A program made the position numbers and the translations under genes. This document shows positions 18,029 to 27,361 of a stretch of DNA of 64,000 nucleotides, in pieces. The notes beneath the pieces are model-generated. The model made no database searches. It saw only the letters and a list, made by a program, of their open reading frames with translations, and was not told the origin of the DNA. Each line of letters opens with the position of its first letter. The first letter of the stretch is position 1. Origin of the DNA: Pelagadaptatus aseana (GTDB taxonomy: Bacteria; Pseudomonadota; Gammaproteobacteria; Pseudomonadales; Cellvibrionaceae); contig BAABNI010000007.1 of assembly GCA_040365065.1 (NCBI GenBank), forward strand, positions 62,001 through 126,000, given 5' to 3'.

Positions 18029-18694
18029 CTATTTATCATCCAGATATTTTTCCTCATCAAAGGTTTTCATCAGATCCGGTCGCAACACCGTAACCACAGT
18101 GGCAACGGCACAATTGATAAACCCCTCGGGAAACATCATCAACAGCAGTAAGTAGGCATACTCTTCAAACAGCGCCAACAAACCGGCATTGTCGATCCAC
18201 AACAGATACAGCCAGCTGGATACACCCACCGCCAGTAATGTGGGTACCGCGCCAAAGAAAGCCGCACCAAACAGATAAAAAAACAGGTTGGAATCGGGGA
18301 TGCGGTGAATCAGTTTCAATAGCAGGCTCACCACCGCAACCGGAACCAACACCATGGTCACCAATTCAAATGGCAATACCGACCAGGGCTGTTGGTTAAA
18401 CAAATGCGTGAGAAGCAGTGCGCCACTCCCGGATAACAAGGCAAGAGGTGCGCCGAACATCATGGTCACCACATTCATGGCAATAGGATGCAACAGCAAC
18501 TCATCCCGTATCTCAATCTGCAACTGCCAGAACAGCGCGAGCAGTAAAATGGAAGCGAAAAACAGATGCTGGCGCTCCTGCCGCTGATGCAACTGCTTCC
18601 ATGGGGCATGCCATAGCCCCCAGAGCAAAGCGGGAATCGCCAAAATCAAGCCCGGCAGCATCTGCCAGAAATTCAATACCGTTAAAAAACTCAA
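18029..18694 (-). CDS. CbiM-like energy-coupling factor permease (COG3235 type)
   Basis: A 221-residue, very hydrophobic protein with about six membrane spans. The HPIAMNVVTMMFGAPLALL segment is typical of the CbiM-like COG3235 group, which is related to the substrate-binding subunits of cobalt/nickel ECF transporters. The N-terminal metal-binding MHxMEG-type motif of true CbiM is absent, so the substrate is uncertain. The start is TTG at 18694, supported by GAGAGGG six bases upstream. No ECF ATPase or T-component gene is nearby. The gene is convergent with the CpxA-like gene and divergent from a GGDEF gene. Confidence 0.72.
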   Translation of the reverse strand: MSFLTVLNFWQMLPGLILAIPALLWGLWHAPWKQLHQRQERQHLFFASILLLALFWQLQIEIRDELLLHPIAMNVVTMMFGAPLALLSGSGALLLTHLFNQQPWSVLPFELVTMVLVPVAVVSLLLKLIHRIPDSNLFFYLFGAAFFGAVPTLLAVGVSSWLYLLWIDNAGLLALFEEYAYLLLLMMFPEGFINCAVATVVTVLRPDLMKTFDEEKYLDDK

Positions 18695-18972
18695 CGAACC
18701 CTCTCAGTAACATCTGGCCGACAATTTTTGCCGCCAATATATTGGCAGCGGCAATAAATCACCTGTTAAAACTTGCGCCACCGTCATAAAGCCGTCCAAA
18801 CAACAAACCCTCAGCCGCCCTAAACAACCTATAACCCATTGTTTTTAAAGGATATTAAAGCCTTTAAATAAAACTGGCACACATTTCGCAGAACAGGCAA
18901 CACAATAACTCACTGCGGGTGTTTTGCCATCTGGCTTTGATGCCCCAATACAGGAAACGACAGGATCAGGTT

Positions 18973-19899
18973 ATGGTCACATCGGTTAGAACTTTAGGAA
19001 GTGTAGCGTCAGCTAAGGATAACGCCGTCCGTTTACGCCCTCCGGTCAGACAGAATGACTCGACGGAAACCCTGTTTCATCTGACCCAGTCGCTGCAGAC
19101 ATCACTGGACATCAGCCGCATTCTGGAAATGTTCTTTGAACAGTTACAGTCCATTGTGCCAGTCAGAGGCATGGTCTACAAAAATCCCATCGCTTTTACC
19201 CAGACCTTCAGTCTCGGTAAAGAGAGTGCGCATCATGTCGACTATCGCCTGAACCTGCAGCAGGAAAGTCTGGGCGAGCTGACATTTTCACGCAGCCGCC
19301 GTTTTGCTGAACCGGAGCTGGAAACCATCGAAGGGCTGATCAGCGCCCTGATCTTTCCACTTCGCAACGCTGTCCACTACCGTCAGGCACTTCTGAGTGC
19401 CTTGAGAGACCCCCTGACCGGCGCTGGCAACAGAGCAGGAATGGATCAGTCTCTCGAGCGTGAAATTCTGCTGGCCCAACGCTATGAGCAGCCGCTGTCG
19501 ATTCTGGCCATTGATATTGATTTCTTTAAAAACATCAACGACAAGTTCGGCCATGTCTGCGGCGATGATGTACTCAAAGAAGTGGCTCAAAGTATTGCCG
19601 AGGTCACACGCCAGACCGATATGACGTTCCGTTTCGGCGGAGAAGAATTTATGGTCATCCTCAGTAAAACCGATCTGCAGGGCGCTTCGCTGATCGCTGA
19701 GAGAGTTCGCAAGTTCATCGAATCCCTGCAGGTGGAAAGCCACAAAGAATTGATTAAAACCACCGTCAGTATTGGTGTTAGCACCCTGCATCAGGGCGAT
19801 GACAACACCAGCCTGTTTGATCGGGCCGACAAAGCCCTGTATCGGGCCAAGCGCTCAGGTCGGAACCGTGTGGTGACAGAGACGCTCCCCAAGGCCTGA
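18973..19899 (+). CDS. Soluble diguanylate cyclase with GAF-like sensor
   Basis: Makes cyclic di-GMP. With the Met at 18973 (AGGA 10 bases upstream) the protein has 308 residues; an upstream Met at 18919 would add 18. Residues about 30-140 form a GAF-like sensory domain with no membrane segment. The GGDEF domain follows: DPLTGAGNR, AIDIDFFKNIND, the active site GGEEF (222-226), and a complete inhibitory I-site RQTD (213-216) at the canonical five-residue spacing. Feedback inhibition by c-di-GMP is therefore likely, unlike the cyclase at the start of the window. A clear terminator follows the stop. Confidence 0.9.
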   Translation: MVTSVRTLGSVASAKDNAVRLRPPVRQNDSTETLFHLTQSLQTSLDISRILEMFFEQLQSIVPVRGMVYKNPIAFTQTFSLGKESAHHVDYRLNLQQESLGELTFSRSRRFAEPELETIEGLISALIFPLRNAVHYRQALLSALRDPLTGAGNRAGMDQSLEREILLAQRYEQPLSILAIDIDFFKNINDKFGHVCGDDVLKEVAQSIAEVTRQTDMTFRFGGEEFMVILSKTDLQGASLIAERVRKFIESLQVESHKELIKTTVSIGVSTLHQGDDNTSLFDRADKALYRAKRSGRNRVVTETLPKA

Positions 19900-19923
19900 G
19901 CGTCGCACTGACTTAGAACCAAC

Positions 19924-19957
19924 AACCTCTGATGCTCCGGGTGTCAGGGGTTTTTTA
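19924..19957 (+). terminator. Terminator after the GGDEF gene
   Basis: A 9-bp stem, aacctctga (19924-19932) with tcaggggtt (19944-19952), one G-U pair, followed by a T-tract ending near 19957. Confidence 0.75.
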
Positions 19958-20004
19958 TTGCCCGATTGCTGATCATGCCTGCTGTTCTGCCGTAACAATA
20001 ATTC

Positions 20005-20018
20005 TTATCAATTGATAA
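20005..20018. promoter_or_regulatory. TTATCAA-TTGATAA palindrome (Fur-like) upstream of bfr
   Basis: A perfect 14-bp palindrome in a short AT-rich spacer ahead of two bacterioferritin genes. It shares the TTATC/GATAA half-sites of Fur boxes but matches only part of the 19-bp consensus. It lies about 70 bases upstream of the -35 hexamer, which would fit activation or looping better than simple promoter occlusion. Confidence 0.35.
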
Positions 20019-20086
20019 AGCCTCTCCTAAAAGAATGAAAATATTTCTTATTACTATTTACAACCTATTGATTTTAAAAGGTTTTT

Positions 20087-20115
20087 TTGACAAAGGCTGA
20101 CACCTGCCCTAGACT
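20087..20115 (+). promoter_or_regulatory. Near-consensus sigma-70 promoter of the bfr pair
   Basis: TTGACA at 20087-20092, a 17-base spacer, and TAGACT at 20110-20115. The transcript would start about 40-45 bases before the first bacterioferritin ATG, which has AGGA about 8 bases upstream. Confidence 0.7.
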
Positions 20116-20166
20116 TGGTCGACGATTCAAAAAACCAACCGTTTCACTTGGGTTTAGGACAACATC

Positions 20167-20631
20167 ATGAAAGGCGACGCCAAGGTTATCGACTATCTGA
20201 ACCGGGTTCTGACACTGGAACTCACCTCAATCAACCAGTATTTTCTCCACGCGCGCATGTACCGCAATTGGGGACTGGAAGAGCTCAATAACAAGAGCTA
20301 CAGGAAATCCATCAAGGATATGAAACAGGCAGACGATCTGATTGAGCGCATCCTGTTTCTTGAAGGTTTACCCAACCTGCAGCATCTGGAGAAGATCCGC
20401 ATCGGTGAACACACCAAGGAAATGCTCCAGTGTGATATGGCCTTTCAGCAGGAGCAGCACAAGCTACTGAAAGATGCTATTGCCTACTGCGAAACCGCTC
20501 AGGACTATGTCAGTCGCGATATTCTTGAAGACATTCTGAGCTATGAAGAAGAACACATTGACTGGCTGGAAGCTCAAGAGTACCTGATCGACAACACCGG
20601 TCTGGAAAACTACCTGCAATCACAGATGTAA
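20167..20631 (+). CDS. bfr: Bacterioferritin, heme-binding type with altered ferroxidase centre
   Basis: A 154-residue subunit of a 24-mer iron store. The heme ligand M52 is present, but the dinuclear centre has changed: E18, E127 and H130 are kept while E51 is D51, H54 is Q54 and E94 is Q94. This is the pattern of the heme-binding, catalytically poor subunit of two-subunit bacterioferritins. It is the first gene behind a near-consensus promoter, and the second bacterioferritin gene follows after 36 bases. The pair would form mixed shells in which this subunit supplies heme for electron transfer during iron release. Family identity is certain; residue consequences are inferred from E. coli Bfr numbering. 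Confidence 0.95.
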   Translation: MKGDAKVIDYLNRVLTLELTSINQYFLHARMYRNWGLEELNNKSYRKSIKDMKQADDLIERILFLEGLPNLQHLEKIRIGEHTKEMLQCDMAFQQEQHKLLKDAIAYCETAQDYVSRDILEDILSYEEEHIDWLEAQEYLIDNTGLENYLQSQM

Positions 20632-20667
20632 CCATCAGACAGCAACGATTTAAGCGGAGATTTAACA

Positions 20668-21135
20668 ATGAAAGGCAACGACAAGGTTATCAAGGCTCTC
20701 AACGGTCTGCTTGGTTATGAACTGGCAGCCATGGACCAGTATTTTATCCACTCTCGCATGTACGACGATTGGGGTATCTCGAAACTGTTTGAGCGTATCG
20801 ATCACGAGTTTGACGATGAAAAAGGCCATGCCGCAGCTCTGATCGAGCGTATTCTGTTTCTCGAAGGCACACCTGATATGGTCACTCGTACACCCATCAA
20901 TATTGGGAAAACCGTACCGGAAATGCTGCAAAGCGATCTCGACGTAGAATACGCTGTCGATAAAGCGCTCAAGGACGCCATCAAGATCTGCGAACAAGAG
21001 AGCGATTACGAAAGCCGCAACATTCTTGAAAAACTGCTGGAAGACACTGAAGTCGACCACGCCTGGTGGCTGGAGAAACAACTGGGTCTGATCGACAAAA
21101 TCGGGCTGCAAAACTACATCCAGTCTCAGATGTAA
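20668..21135 (+). CDS. bfr: Bacterioferritin, ferroxidase-competent type lacking heme ligand
   Basis: A 155-residue bacterioferritin-like subunit resembling Pseudomonas BfrA/FtnA. The ferroxidase residues E18, E51, H54, E94, E128 and H131 (the last two shifted by one insertion) are all present, while residue 52 is Lys instead of the heme-ligating Met. It is therefore complementary to the neighbour encoded 36 bases upstream. A GGAG ribosome-binding site precedes the ATG, and a strong terminator closes the two-gene unit. The subunit would oxidise and deposit iron; heme would come from the partner if both assemble together. Confidence 0.95.
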   Translation: MKGNDKVIKALNGLLGYELAAMDQYFIHSRMYDDWGISKLFERIDHEFDDEKGHAAALIERILFLEGTPDMVTRTPINIGKTVPEMLQSDLDVEYAVDKALKDAIKICEQESDYESRNILEKLLEDTEVDHAWWLEKQLGLIDKIGLQNYIQSQM

Positions 21136-21169
21136 ATGGTTGCAGCGCATCGCTGACCAAAACCCGCCA

Positions 21170-21196
21170 AACGCCGCACCCCGCGGCGTTTTTTTT
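21170..21196 (+). terminator. Terminator of the bfr operon
   Basis: An 8-bp GC-rich stem, aacgccgc (21170-21177) with gcggcgtt (21183-21190), a 5-base loop and eight T residues. Confidence 0.9.
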
Positions 21197-21343
21197 GCCT
21201 TAAATCAATTCCCTCCTCGCTCTGGCCACTTGCCATAACACCTTGGCCGCCAACCATAACGTCTGCCTGTTTGCGCCTTGGAAGAATGCAATGGCCAAAA
21301 AACAACCACCGTTTTGCATGCAGCATAGCCAAGGAGACTACAG

Positions 21344-24300
21344 GTGTTTGAGACAACTCGATCAAAACACGCCACCCTTTCCCTGTCGACCTGTATCAGT
21401 GTACTGATCGGTCTGGGGGTCATTGTGGTGTTTGGCTGGCTGACCTTCAGTCTGCCATTGATGCAAATAAGCCCTGACTATGCCCCGATGCAAATGAATA
21501 CGGCAATCGGCTTTCTGCTGTGCGGGATGGTTCTGCTGGCACTGAAAGACAACTACCCTCGTCTGCTTCAGATCAGTAGCTGGGTGCTGATCGCTCTGTC
21601 TACCATGACTCTGTTGGAGTATGTTGCCGGGATTGATCTGGGGATTGATCAGCTGTTACTGGAACATTATCTGGACACCAAAACCTCTCACCCGGGCCGC
21701 ATGGCACCCAACACCGCGCTGTGCTTTCTACTGATTGGGTTATTCGGCGCCTATGTCCATCATCACTCAAAAAAAAGTCATCGCAAGCAGATAAAAAAAG
21801 GCTATATCTACCTGTTGCCTGCCATTCCTCTGGGATTATCCACGGTAACGCTCGCCGGTTACGCCATGGATCTGGAATCGGCCTATGGCTGGGGAACACT
21901 GACTCGCATGGCACTGCACACCGCATTGGGTTTTGCCATTATGTGCATCGGTATATTCACCTGGTTACACATCACCCCTGAAGTGAGCGGTTCATCGGCA
22001 GGCAAAGAAAAGTCCATTCACAGCCCCTGGTGGGTCTATCCATTAAGCGTTGCCATCCTTACCGCAACGCTGGTTCTGACACTGTGCCTCAACCAGTTCT
22101 ATCAGGAACTGGAATCGCCTTTTATCAATTATCTGGAATGGGCCGTACTGGCCACAGGTATCAGCATGGCCGCGGGCCTTTATGCGGTGGGCAAGCTGAC
22201 CCGAAAAAGCTATTACCAAAAAATCACCCGTCAGATTTATGCCGGCTACCTGCTTTTGGCGCTCGGTACTCTTGGTGCCCTCACATTCTATGCCTGGCTG
22301 CACAACAACTTTGAACAGGATGTCAGCTCCCGTTTTCATCAGGAAAGCATCGACAGTCGTGAAGCACTGATTGATGGCTTTTATCGCTATGAAAATGTCC
22401 TGCTGGAAGCGCGTGATGACCTCGAACTGTTTCCTGATATCACACAGGACACTATGAATCAGGTTTTCAAAGGGGAAATTGACAGGGCCTACAATGATCT
22501 GGGGTTTCTCTGGGCCCCCTTTGTCATGCACGAAGACCGCGGTGACTTTGAATCCCATATCCGGGCAAATGGCATCCCCGATTTTCGTATCGTAGATTTT
22601 TCAGAGGATCAGACCCGGCGCATGTTGGCGCCTGAACGTCCTTATTATTTCCCAACCACCTACACGGTCATCCATGTACCGGACGTTAACGACTGGATCG
22701 CATCACTGTCTTCCGGGCACCCTGGCCACGGCACAATCAAAGGTGGACTGGATTGGGCCATGTTCGATAATTCCATTGCACAGATTGCGCTGGCCATCAA
22801 TCGCGACGGCGCCAGTGCGGCCCCTTTGGGGCTGACCCAACTACAGTCCAATGTGGTCAAAATTATTTTGCCGGTCTATAACCGCAGCCAGGATATCAGC
22901 TCTCTGGACGATAATTTCTCAGCCCTGCGCGGCGCCCTGATAGCCATCGCCAATATCGATCAGATTCTGGAAGAGCTCCTCGACGCCATTAACCCAAAAG
23001 GTGTGGGCTTCAAACTGAGCCATGAGCAGTTCACCTTCTACTCCAATGTTCCGGATGATTTTGACCCGGACAAAGTCGGCAATATTTTGCAGAACACGAT
23101 GGACATTGAAATCCTCGGTACCCATTGGCAAATGACCACCTACGCGCTGGATAAAGACATCTACCCGCCCTGGTCCACCACAAATCTGATTATTGCCCTG
23201 ATCATGTGGGTTTATATTGCCGGGGGCGTTTATTACATCTGGCGCCAAAGCCTCGACACCATCAAAACCCAATCCTTACAGGCCTATCTGCAAGCGATTG
23301 TTGGTGCCCTGCCAATCCCGCTCTACGTACACAAAAAAAGCGGTGAATTATTACTGGCCAATGAAGCAGCGCAACACACTCTGAACAGAGAAAACTTTAA
23401 TCGACTGATCAATGACGATTTGCACCGACCTCTGAATCCGGGAGAAACCTTCGAAGACGAAATCGAGCTGGTGCATAGAGCGAATAATCTGAACAAACGT
23501 TATATCCGCCAGCTGGTCGATTACTCACTGCCTGATGGCACCCAGGGCACGGTTGGCGCGCTGTCCGATATTACCGAGTTAAAACAGGCAGAAGCCCGGG
23601 CAAAACTGGCGGCACGCTATGCCGATCAGGTTTTTGATTTGGCCCCGATGGCCATGGTGATAACCGACGAGCAGGGCCGCATAACCAAAATCAATCAGCA
23701 TTTTACGGAAATGCTCGGTTACAGCTTTAAACAGCTCGAAGGTTCCAAGCTGAGCTCTGTGCTGCCAGGTATCAACATCGCCATCGAACACTTGATGCAC
23801 AACAACCTTAACCATGGTCACACCATCGAACTGACACGGGCAAAAAACCACAACCCAGACATTGAGCTAAATGCCATCACGGCCAGCCGAGAAGTTCTCG
23901 CCATTGAGCTCAGCCTGGGGCTGGTTCACTTTGGCCATGACAACAAAATCATCACTGCGATCAAGGACGTTAGCCAGTCTCTGATCGTTGAAAAGAATCT
24001 GCGTAAAGCCAAGCAGGAAGCCGAATCGGCCAATCAGGCCAAATCGGATTTTCTGGCCACCATCAGCCATGAAATCAGAACCCCGATGAATGCCATTATC
24101 GGTATGACTACGTTGGCACTGGAAACAGATCTGACACCCAAACAACAGGATTATCTGAATAAGGCATCCAGCTCCGCCAGAAATCTGCTGAGGTTAATCA
24201 ACGACATTCTGGACTACTCCAAAGCCGAGGCAGACCATCTGGAAATCGATGTTCACCCCTTTAACTTCCATCAGGAAGTATTGATGCACGTTGCCAACAT

Positions 24301-26257
24301 CATTCGGGTAAGAGCCGAGGACAAAGCCATCGAATTCATTTTCGATACCCCGACTGACCTACCGACAATGATGATTGGCGATGCCCTACGCATCAATCAA
24401 GTGCTGATCAACCTGCTGGACAATGCGGTCAAATTTACCGACAGCGGTCAGGTTGAACTGCGCGTCACCGTCAAGGAACTTCATGGCAATGAGGTACTAC
24501 TGAACATTGCGGTGGCCGATACCGGTATTGGTATGACAGCTCAGCAAATGGAGAAGCTGTTCGACAAATTCACCCAGGCAGACAGCTCCATCACCCGCCG
24601 GTTTGGCGGCACAGGATTGGGGCTTTCGATCAGCAAAAAGCTGGTACAACTCATGGGCGGTGATATTCGGGTCTCGTCGGTATTTGGTCATGGCACCACC
24701 TTCGAGTTTGACCTGAAGTTGCAACGCTCAGCTACCACCAGCGATACCCCCGTCGACGAGGCCAAAGCCTACCCGAACTTCAGGCGTGCGCTGGTGATAG
24801 ACAACAATGACACAACCTTGAAGGTGATCAGCCGTCATCTGGAAAATTTCAAGATTGCCAACAACAGCGTAAGCAGTTACAACCAGGCCATTAATGAGCT
24901 GCAGGCCGACCACGGTTACGATCTGATCATTGTCGAAAGAAAGTTGGCCACACTGTCCGGTCAGGACATTGTGCAATGGCTCCAACGGCAGGAAAAATCG
25001 CTGCCCAGAATCATCATTCTCTCAGGCTCGGACATCCCAGAGCTGGAGAGCGATATCAGACACATGCCCAATATCAGCCTGTTGCGAAAGCCGGTATCAC
25101 CCTCCTCGCTTTACGACACATTGATGGGGGCTTCTGCAGACAAACAACAAAACCTGTCTACCCCAATCGCCCGCGTCAATCCTCTGGCAGGGTGCCACCT
25201 GTTGCTGGTTGAGGACAATGAAATCAATCAGGAAGTTGCCATTGAATTTCTCCGCCACATCGACATCACCACCAGTGTCGCGGAAAACGGCCAGCAGGCA
25301 CTGGAGATGCTCGAGCAACAGCCCTTTGATGGGGTGTTAATGGATATGCAGATGCCGGTAATGGATGGTCTGACGGCCACCCGTCGCATTCGCGAGTTGG
25401 ATAAATTTCAGAATTTGCCAATCATCGCCATGACCGCTAACGCCTCGGAACAAGACCGGCACAATTGCCTCGAAGCCGGTATGAACGATCACATTGCCAA
25501 ACCCATTCTTCCGGAGGTACTGCGAAGCACTCTGGAAAGCTGGGTTCAACCGGCTGGCCGTCACGATAACAAACCAGCCGAAGATTCGGTCCCGGATGAC
25601 ATTCACGACATCGATCAGAGCGCCACAGAAGCTCTGACAATTGAGGGAATCAACTACCAGTCGGCCCTGTATTATATGAACGATGACCATGCCTTTCTGA
25701 AAAAAATGCTGCTGCGCTTTGCCCAGGAACAGCGACAGTTACCGGCCATGATTCAATCCGCGCTGGAGTGCGGAGATCAGCAGGAAGCCAAGCGCAGAGC
25801 TCACACACTCAAAGGCCTGGCCAAAGGTCTCGGGGCAGACGCAGTCAGCGAACTGGCACTGAACCTGGAAAAAGCCATTGGCGAACACGGCGACACCCAA
25901 CAACCTCTGGCGCAACTGGAATCCAGCCTCGGACAACTGACAGATAACATCCTGCAGGCCATTAATGCCCATCCTGCAAATGCAGCCGATGGGGTGTCAG
26001 CTGATGGCTCAACGTCAAAAGCCAAACCGGAACTGGCAACCGCGGCGCTGGATGAAGCTCTGACAAGATTGCGCGATCAGGTTTGTGACTGGGATACGGC
26101 GGCACTGGATACCCTGTCGTATCTCGATGGTTTTGCTTTACCTGATACCATCCAGACGCTGATTTTACAGCTGTCAGAACCGATCAAAGGTTATGACTTT
26201 GAAACCGCCTGCGATCTGTTCGACGCCTGTGATTGTAACCTGGGAGGTCAATCGTGA
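21344..26257 (+). CDS. Hybrid histidine kinase: membrane-CHASE-PAS-PAS-HK-REC-REC-Hpt
   Basis: A 1637-residue phosphorelay kinase. The GTG start has AAGGAG 8 bases upstream. Domains: about eight N-terminal membrane spans (15-300); an extracytoplasmic CHASE domain (about 318-510); a further span (609-632); PAS (645-745); PAS (759-880); HisKA with H909 in ISHEIRTPMNAIIG; HATPase to about 1130; receiver 1 (1148-1263), in which the phospho-Asp is E1198; an intact receiver 2 (1285-1400) with D1334 in VLMDMQMPVMDG; and an Hpt domain with H1487 in AHTLKGLAKGLG. The relay probably runs H909-D1334-H1487. The stop overlaps the start of an HD-GYP gene, which suggests control of c-di-GMP turnover. Confidence 0.93.
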   Translation: MFETTRSKHATLSLSTCISVLIGLGVIVVFGWLTFSLPLMQISPDYAPMQMNTAIGFLLCGMVLLALKDNYPRLLQISSWVLIALSTMTLLEYVAGIDLGIDQLLLEHYLDTKTSHPGRMAPNTALCFLLIGLFGAYVHHHSKKSHRKQIKKGYIYLLPAIPLGLSTVTLAGYAMDLESAYGWGTLTRMALHTALGFAIMCIGIFTWLHITPEVSGSSAGKEKSIHSPWWVYPLSVAILTATLVLTLCLNQFYQELESPFINYLEWAVLATGISMAAGLYAVGKLTRKSYYQKITRQIYAGYLLLALGTLGALTFYAWLHNNFEQDVSSRFHQESIDSREALIDGFYRYENVLLEARDDLELFPDITQDTMNQVFKGEIDRAYNDLGFLWAPFVMHEDRGDFESHIRANGIPDFRIVDFSEDQTRRMLAPERPYYFPTTYTVIHVPDVNDWIASLSSGHPGHGTIKGGLDWAMFDNSIAQIALAINRDGASAAPLGLTQLQSNVVKIILPVYNRSQDISSLDDNFSALRGALIAIANIDQILEELLDAINPKGVGFKLSHEQFTFYSNVPDDFDPDKVGNILQNTMDIEILGTHWQMTTYALDKDIYPPWSTTNLIIALIMWVYIAGGVYYIWRQSLDTIKTQSLQAYLQAIVGALPIPLYVHKKSGELLLANEAAQHTLNRENFNRLINDDLHRPLNPGETFEDEIELVHRANNLNKRYIRQLVDYSLPDGTQGTVGALSDITELKQAEARAKLAARYADQVFDLAPMAMVITDEQGRITKINQHFTEMLGYSFKQLEGSKLSSVLPGINIAIEHLMHNNLNHGHTIELTRAKNHNPDIELNAITASREVLAIELSLGLVHFGHDNKIITAIKDVSQSLIVEKNLRKAKQEAESANQAKSDFLATISHEIRTPMNAIIGMTTLALETDLTPKQQDYLNKASSSARNLLRLINDILDYSKAEADHLEIDVHPFNFHQEVLMHVANIIRVRAEDKAIEFIFDTPTDLPTMMIGDALRINQVLINLLDNAVKFTDSGQVELRVTVKELHGNEVLLNIAVADTGIGMTAQQMEKLFDKFTQADSSITRRFGGTGLGLSISKKLVQLMGGDIRVSSVFGHGTTFEFDLKLQRSATTSDTPVDEAKAYPNFRRALVIDNNDTTLKVISRHLENFKIANNSVSSYNQAINELQADHGYDLIIVERKLATLSGQDIVQWLQRQEKSLPRIIILSGSDIPELESDIRHMPNISLLRKPVSPSSLYDTLMGASADKQQNLSTPIARVNPLAGCHLLLVEDNEINQEVAIEFLRHIDITTSVAENGQQALEMLEQQPFDGVLMDMQMPVMDGLTATRRIRELDKFQNLPIIAMTANASEQDRHNCLEAGMNDHIAKPILPEVLRSTLESWVQPAGRHDNKPAEDSVPDDIHDIDQSATEALTIEGINYQSALYYMNDDHAFLKKMLLRFAQEQRQLPAMIQSALECGDQQEAKRRAHTLKGLAKGLGADAVSELALNLEKAIGEHGDTQQPLAQLESSLGQLTDNILQAINAHPANAADGVSADGSTSKAKPELATAALDEALTRLRDQVCDWDTAALDTLSYLDGFALPDTIQTLILQLSEPIKGYDFETACDLFDACDCNLGGQS

Positions 26258-27294
26258 TGAACACAACCCAGAACACCATGCCGTTCACAACTAAATACAG
26301 CATCCTGATTGTCGATCAACACGCTGAAGATCTGCATAGCTTGCGTAAGGCTCTGGAACCGGAGTTTGCCGTAAACGCCACCACTGACACAGACCAAGCA
26401 CTGGATCTGACCTGGGAACAGCAACCGGACAGTATCCTGCTGACACTCAAGGTCGATCAGGGCAACAGTTTCAATGTTTGCCAGCAGCTCAAGCAAAACC
26501 CGGCCACCAGCCACATTCCGGTAATTTTCGTCGCCGACAGAGTTTGTGACCACAGTCAGGCCAAAGGAATTGAATTGGGTGCGGACGATTTTATTTACAA
26601 GCCGGCCCACGCCACCATCATCAACCGCAGGGTCAAACTGCATCTGGACAACGCCCAACAGCGGAATCGGGGGAATCAGTTGCAGGACATGCGGACAACC
26701 GTGGCGCAATCGCGGCCGGCAATGTTTCAACGACTCTGTCACACAGCAAAGTTCAAGAACGACACGGATGTGCACCTTGTCCGTATGAGCCACTATGCCC
26801 AGGCCATCGCTCTGGAATTGGGATTGGATGAAAGTCAGGCCAGTCTGCTGTTGGAAGCTTCATCCCTGCACGATATTGGCGTGGTTGGCATTCCGGATCA
26901 CATTCTCAACAAACCCGGCAAACTCACTGCCGAAGAATTCGAGATCATCAAACGCCATCCGGAGATCGGTGCCAAAATCATCGGCGATGACAGCAGCCCA
27001 CTACTGTCCATGGCCCGGGATATTGCTCTGAGTCACCACGAGAAATGGGATGGCAGCGGCTATCCGTCTCAACTCAAAGGGCGCCAGATTCCACTGCCGG
27101 CAAGAATCGTGGCACTGGCCGATGTATTCGATGCCTTGACTTCCAGCCGCCCTCACAAACAGGTTTGGTCGCTGGAACAAACCGTTAATTTTATCCGTGC
27201 CGAAAGTGGTCAACACTTTGATCCAGACGTTGTGGACGCGTTCTTTGCCGCCCTGCCGGTACTGGTGGAACTCAGGAATATTTATCATGACTAA
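26257..27294 (+). CDS. HD-GYP c-di-GMP phosphodiesterase with degenerate receiver
   Basis: Hydrolyses cyclic di-GMP. The ATG at 26257 overlaps the stop of the hybrid kinase (TGATG), with GGGAGG upstream; a GTG at 26254 is an alternative. The N-terminal receiver-like domain (14-130) keeps D20 and the Lys of YKPA, but the second acidic residue is Q21, the phospho-acceptor site is T63 and the Thr switch is Ala, so it is probably not phosphorylated. The HD-GYP domain is complete: HD at 205-206 (SLHDIG), HHEKWDGSGYP near 258-268, and the ALADVFDALTS helix. Translational coupling indicates work with the kinase, perhaps through domain contact rather than phosphotransfer. Confidence 0.92.
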   Translation: MNTTQNTMPFTTKYSILIVDQHAEDLHSLRKALEPEFAVNATTDTDQALDLTWEQQPDSILLTLKVDQGNSFNVCQQLKQNPATSHIPVIFVADRVCDHSQAKGIELGADDFIYKPAHATIINRRVKLHLDNAQQRNRGNQLQDMRTTVAQSRPAMFQRLCHTAKFKNDTDVHLVRMSHYAQAIALELGLDESQASLLLEASSLHDIGVVGIPDHILNKPGKLTAEEFEIIKRHPEIGAKIIGDDSSPLLSMARDIALSHHEKWDGSGYPSQLKGRQIPLPARIVALADVFDALTSSRPHKQVWSLEQTVNFIRAESGQHFDPDVVDAFFAALPVLVELRNIYHD

Positions 27295-27361
27295 ACTCTG
27301 TACACTGGGGTATCTGCAGCTACCCTGAAGATACCGTCTATGGCCTTTCAGAGGATGATTC

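Noticed and set aside
18695..18972. Possible cobalamin riboswitch between the CbiM-like gene and the GGDEF gene
   Set aside because: I could not find a B12-box-like or other conserved riboswitch core on either strand; the CbiM-like protein also lacks the metal-binding N-terminus.
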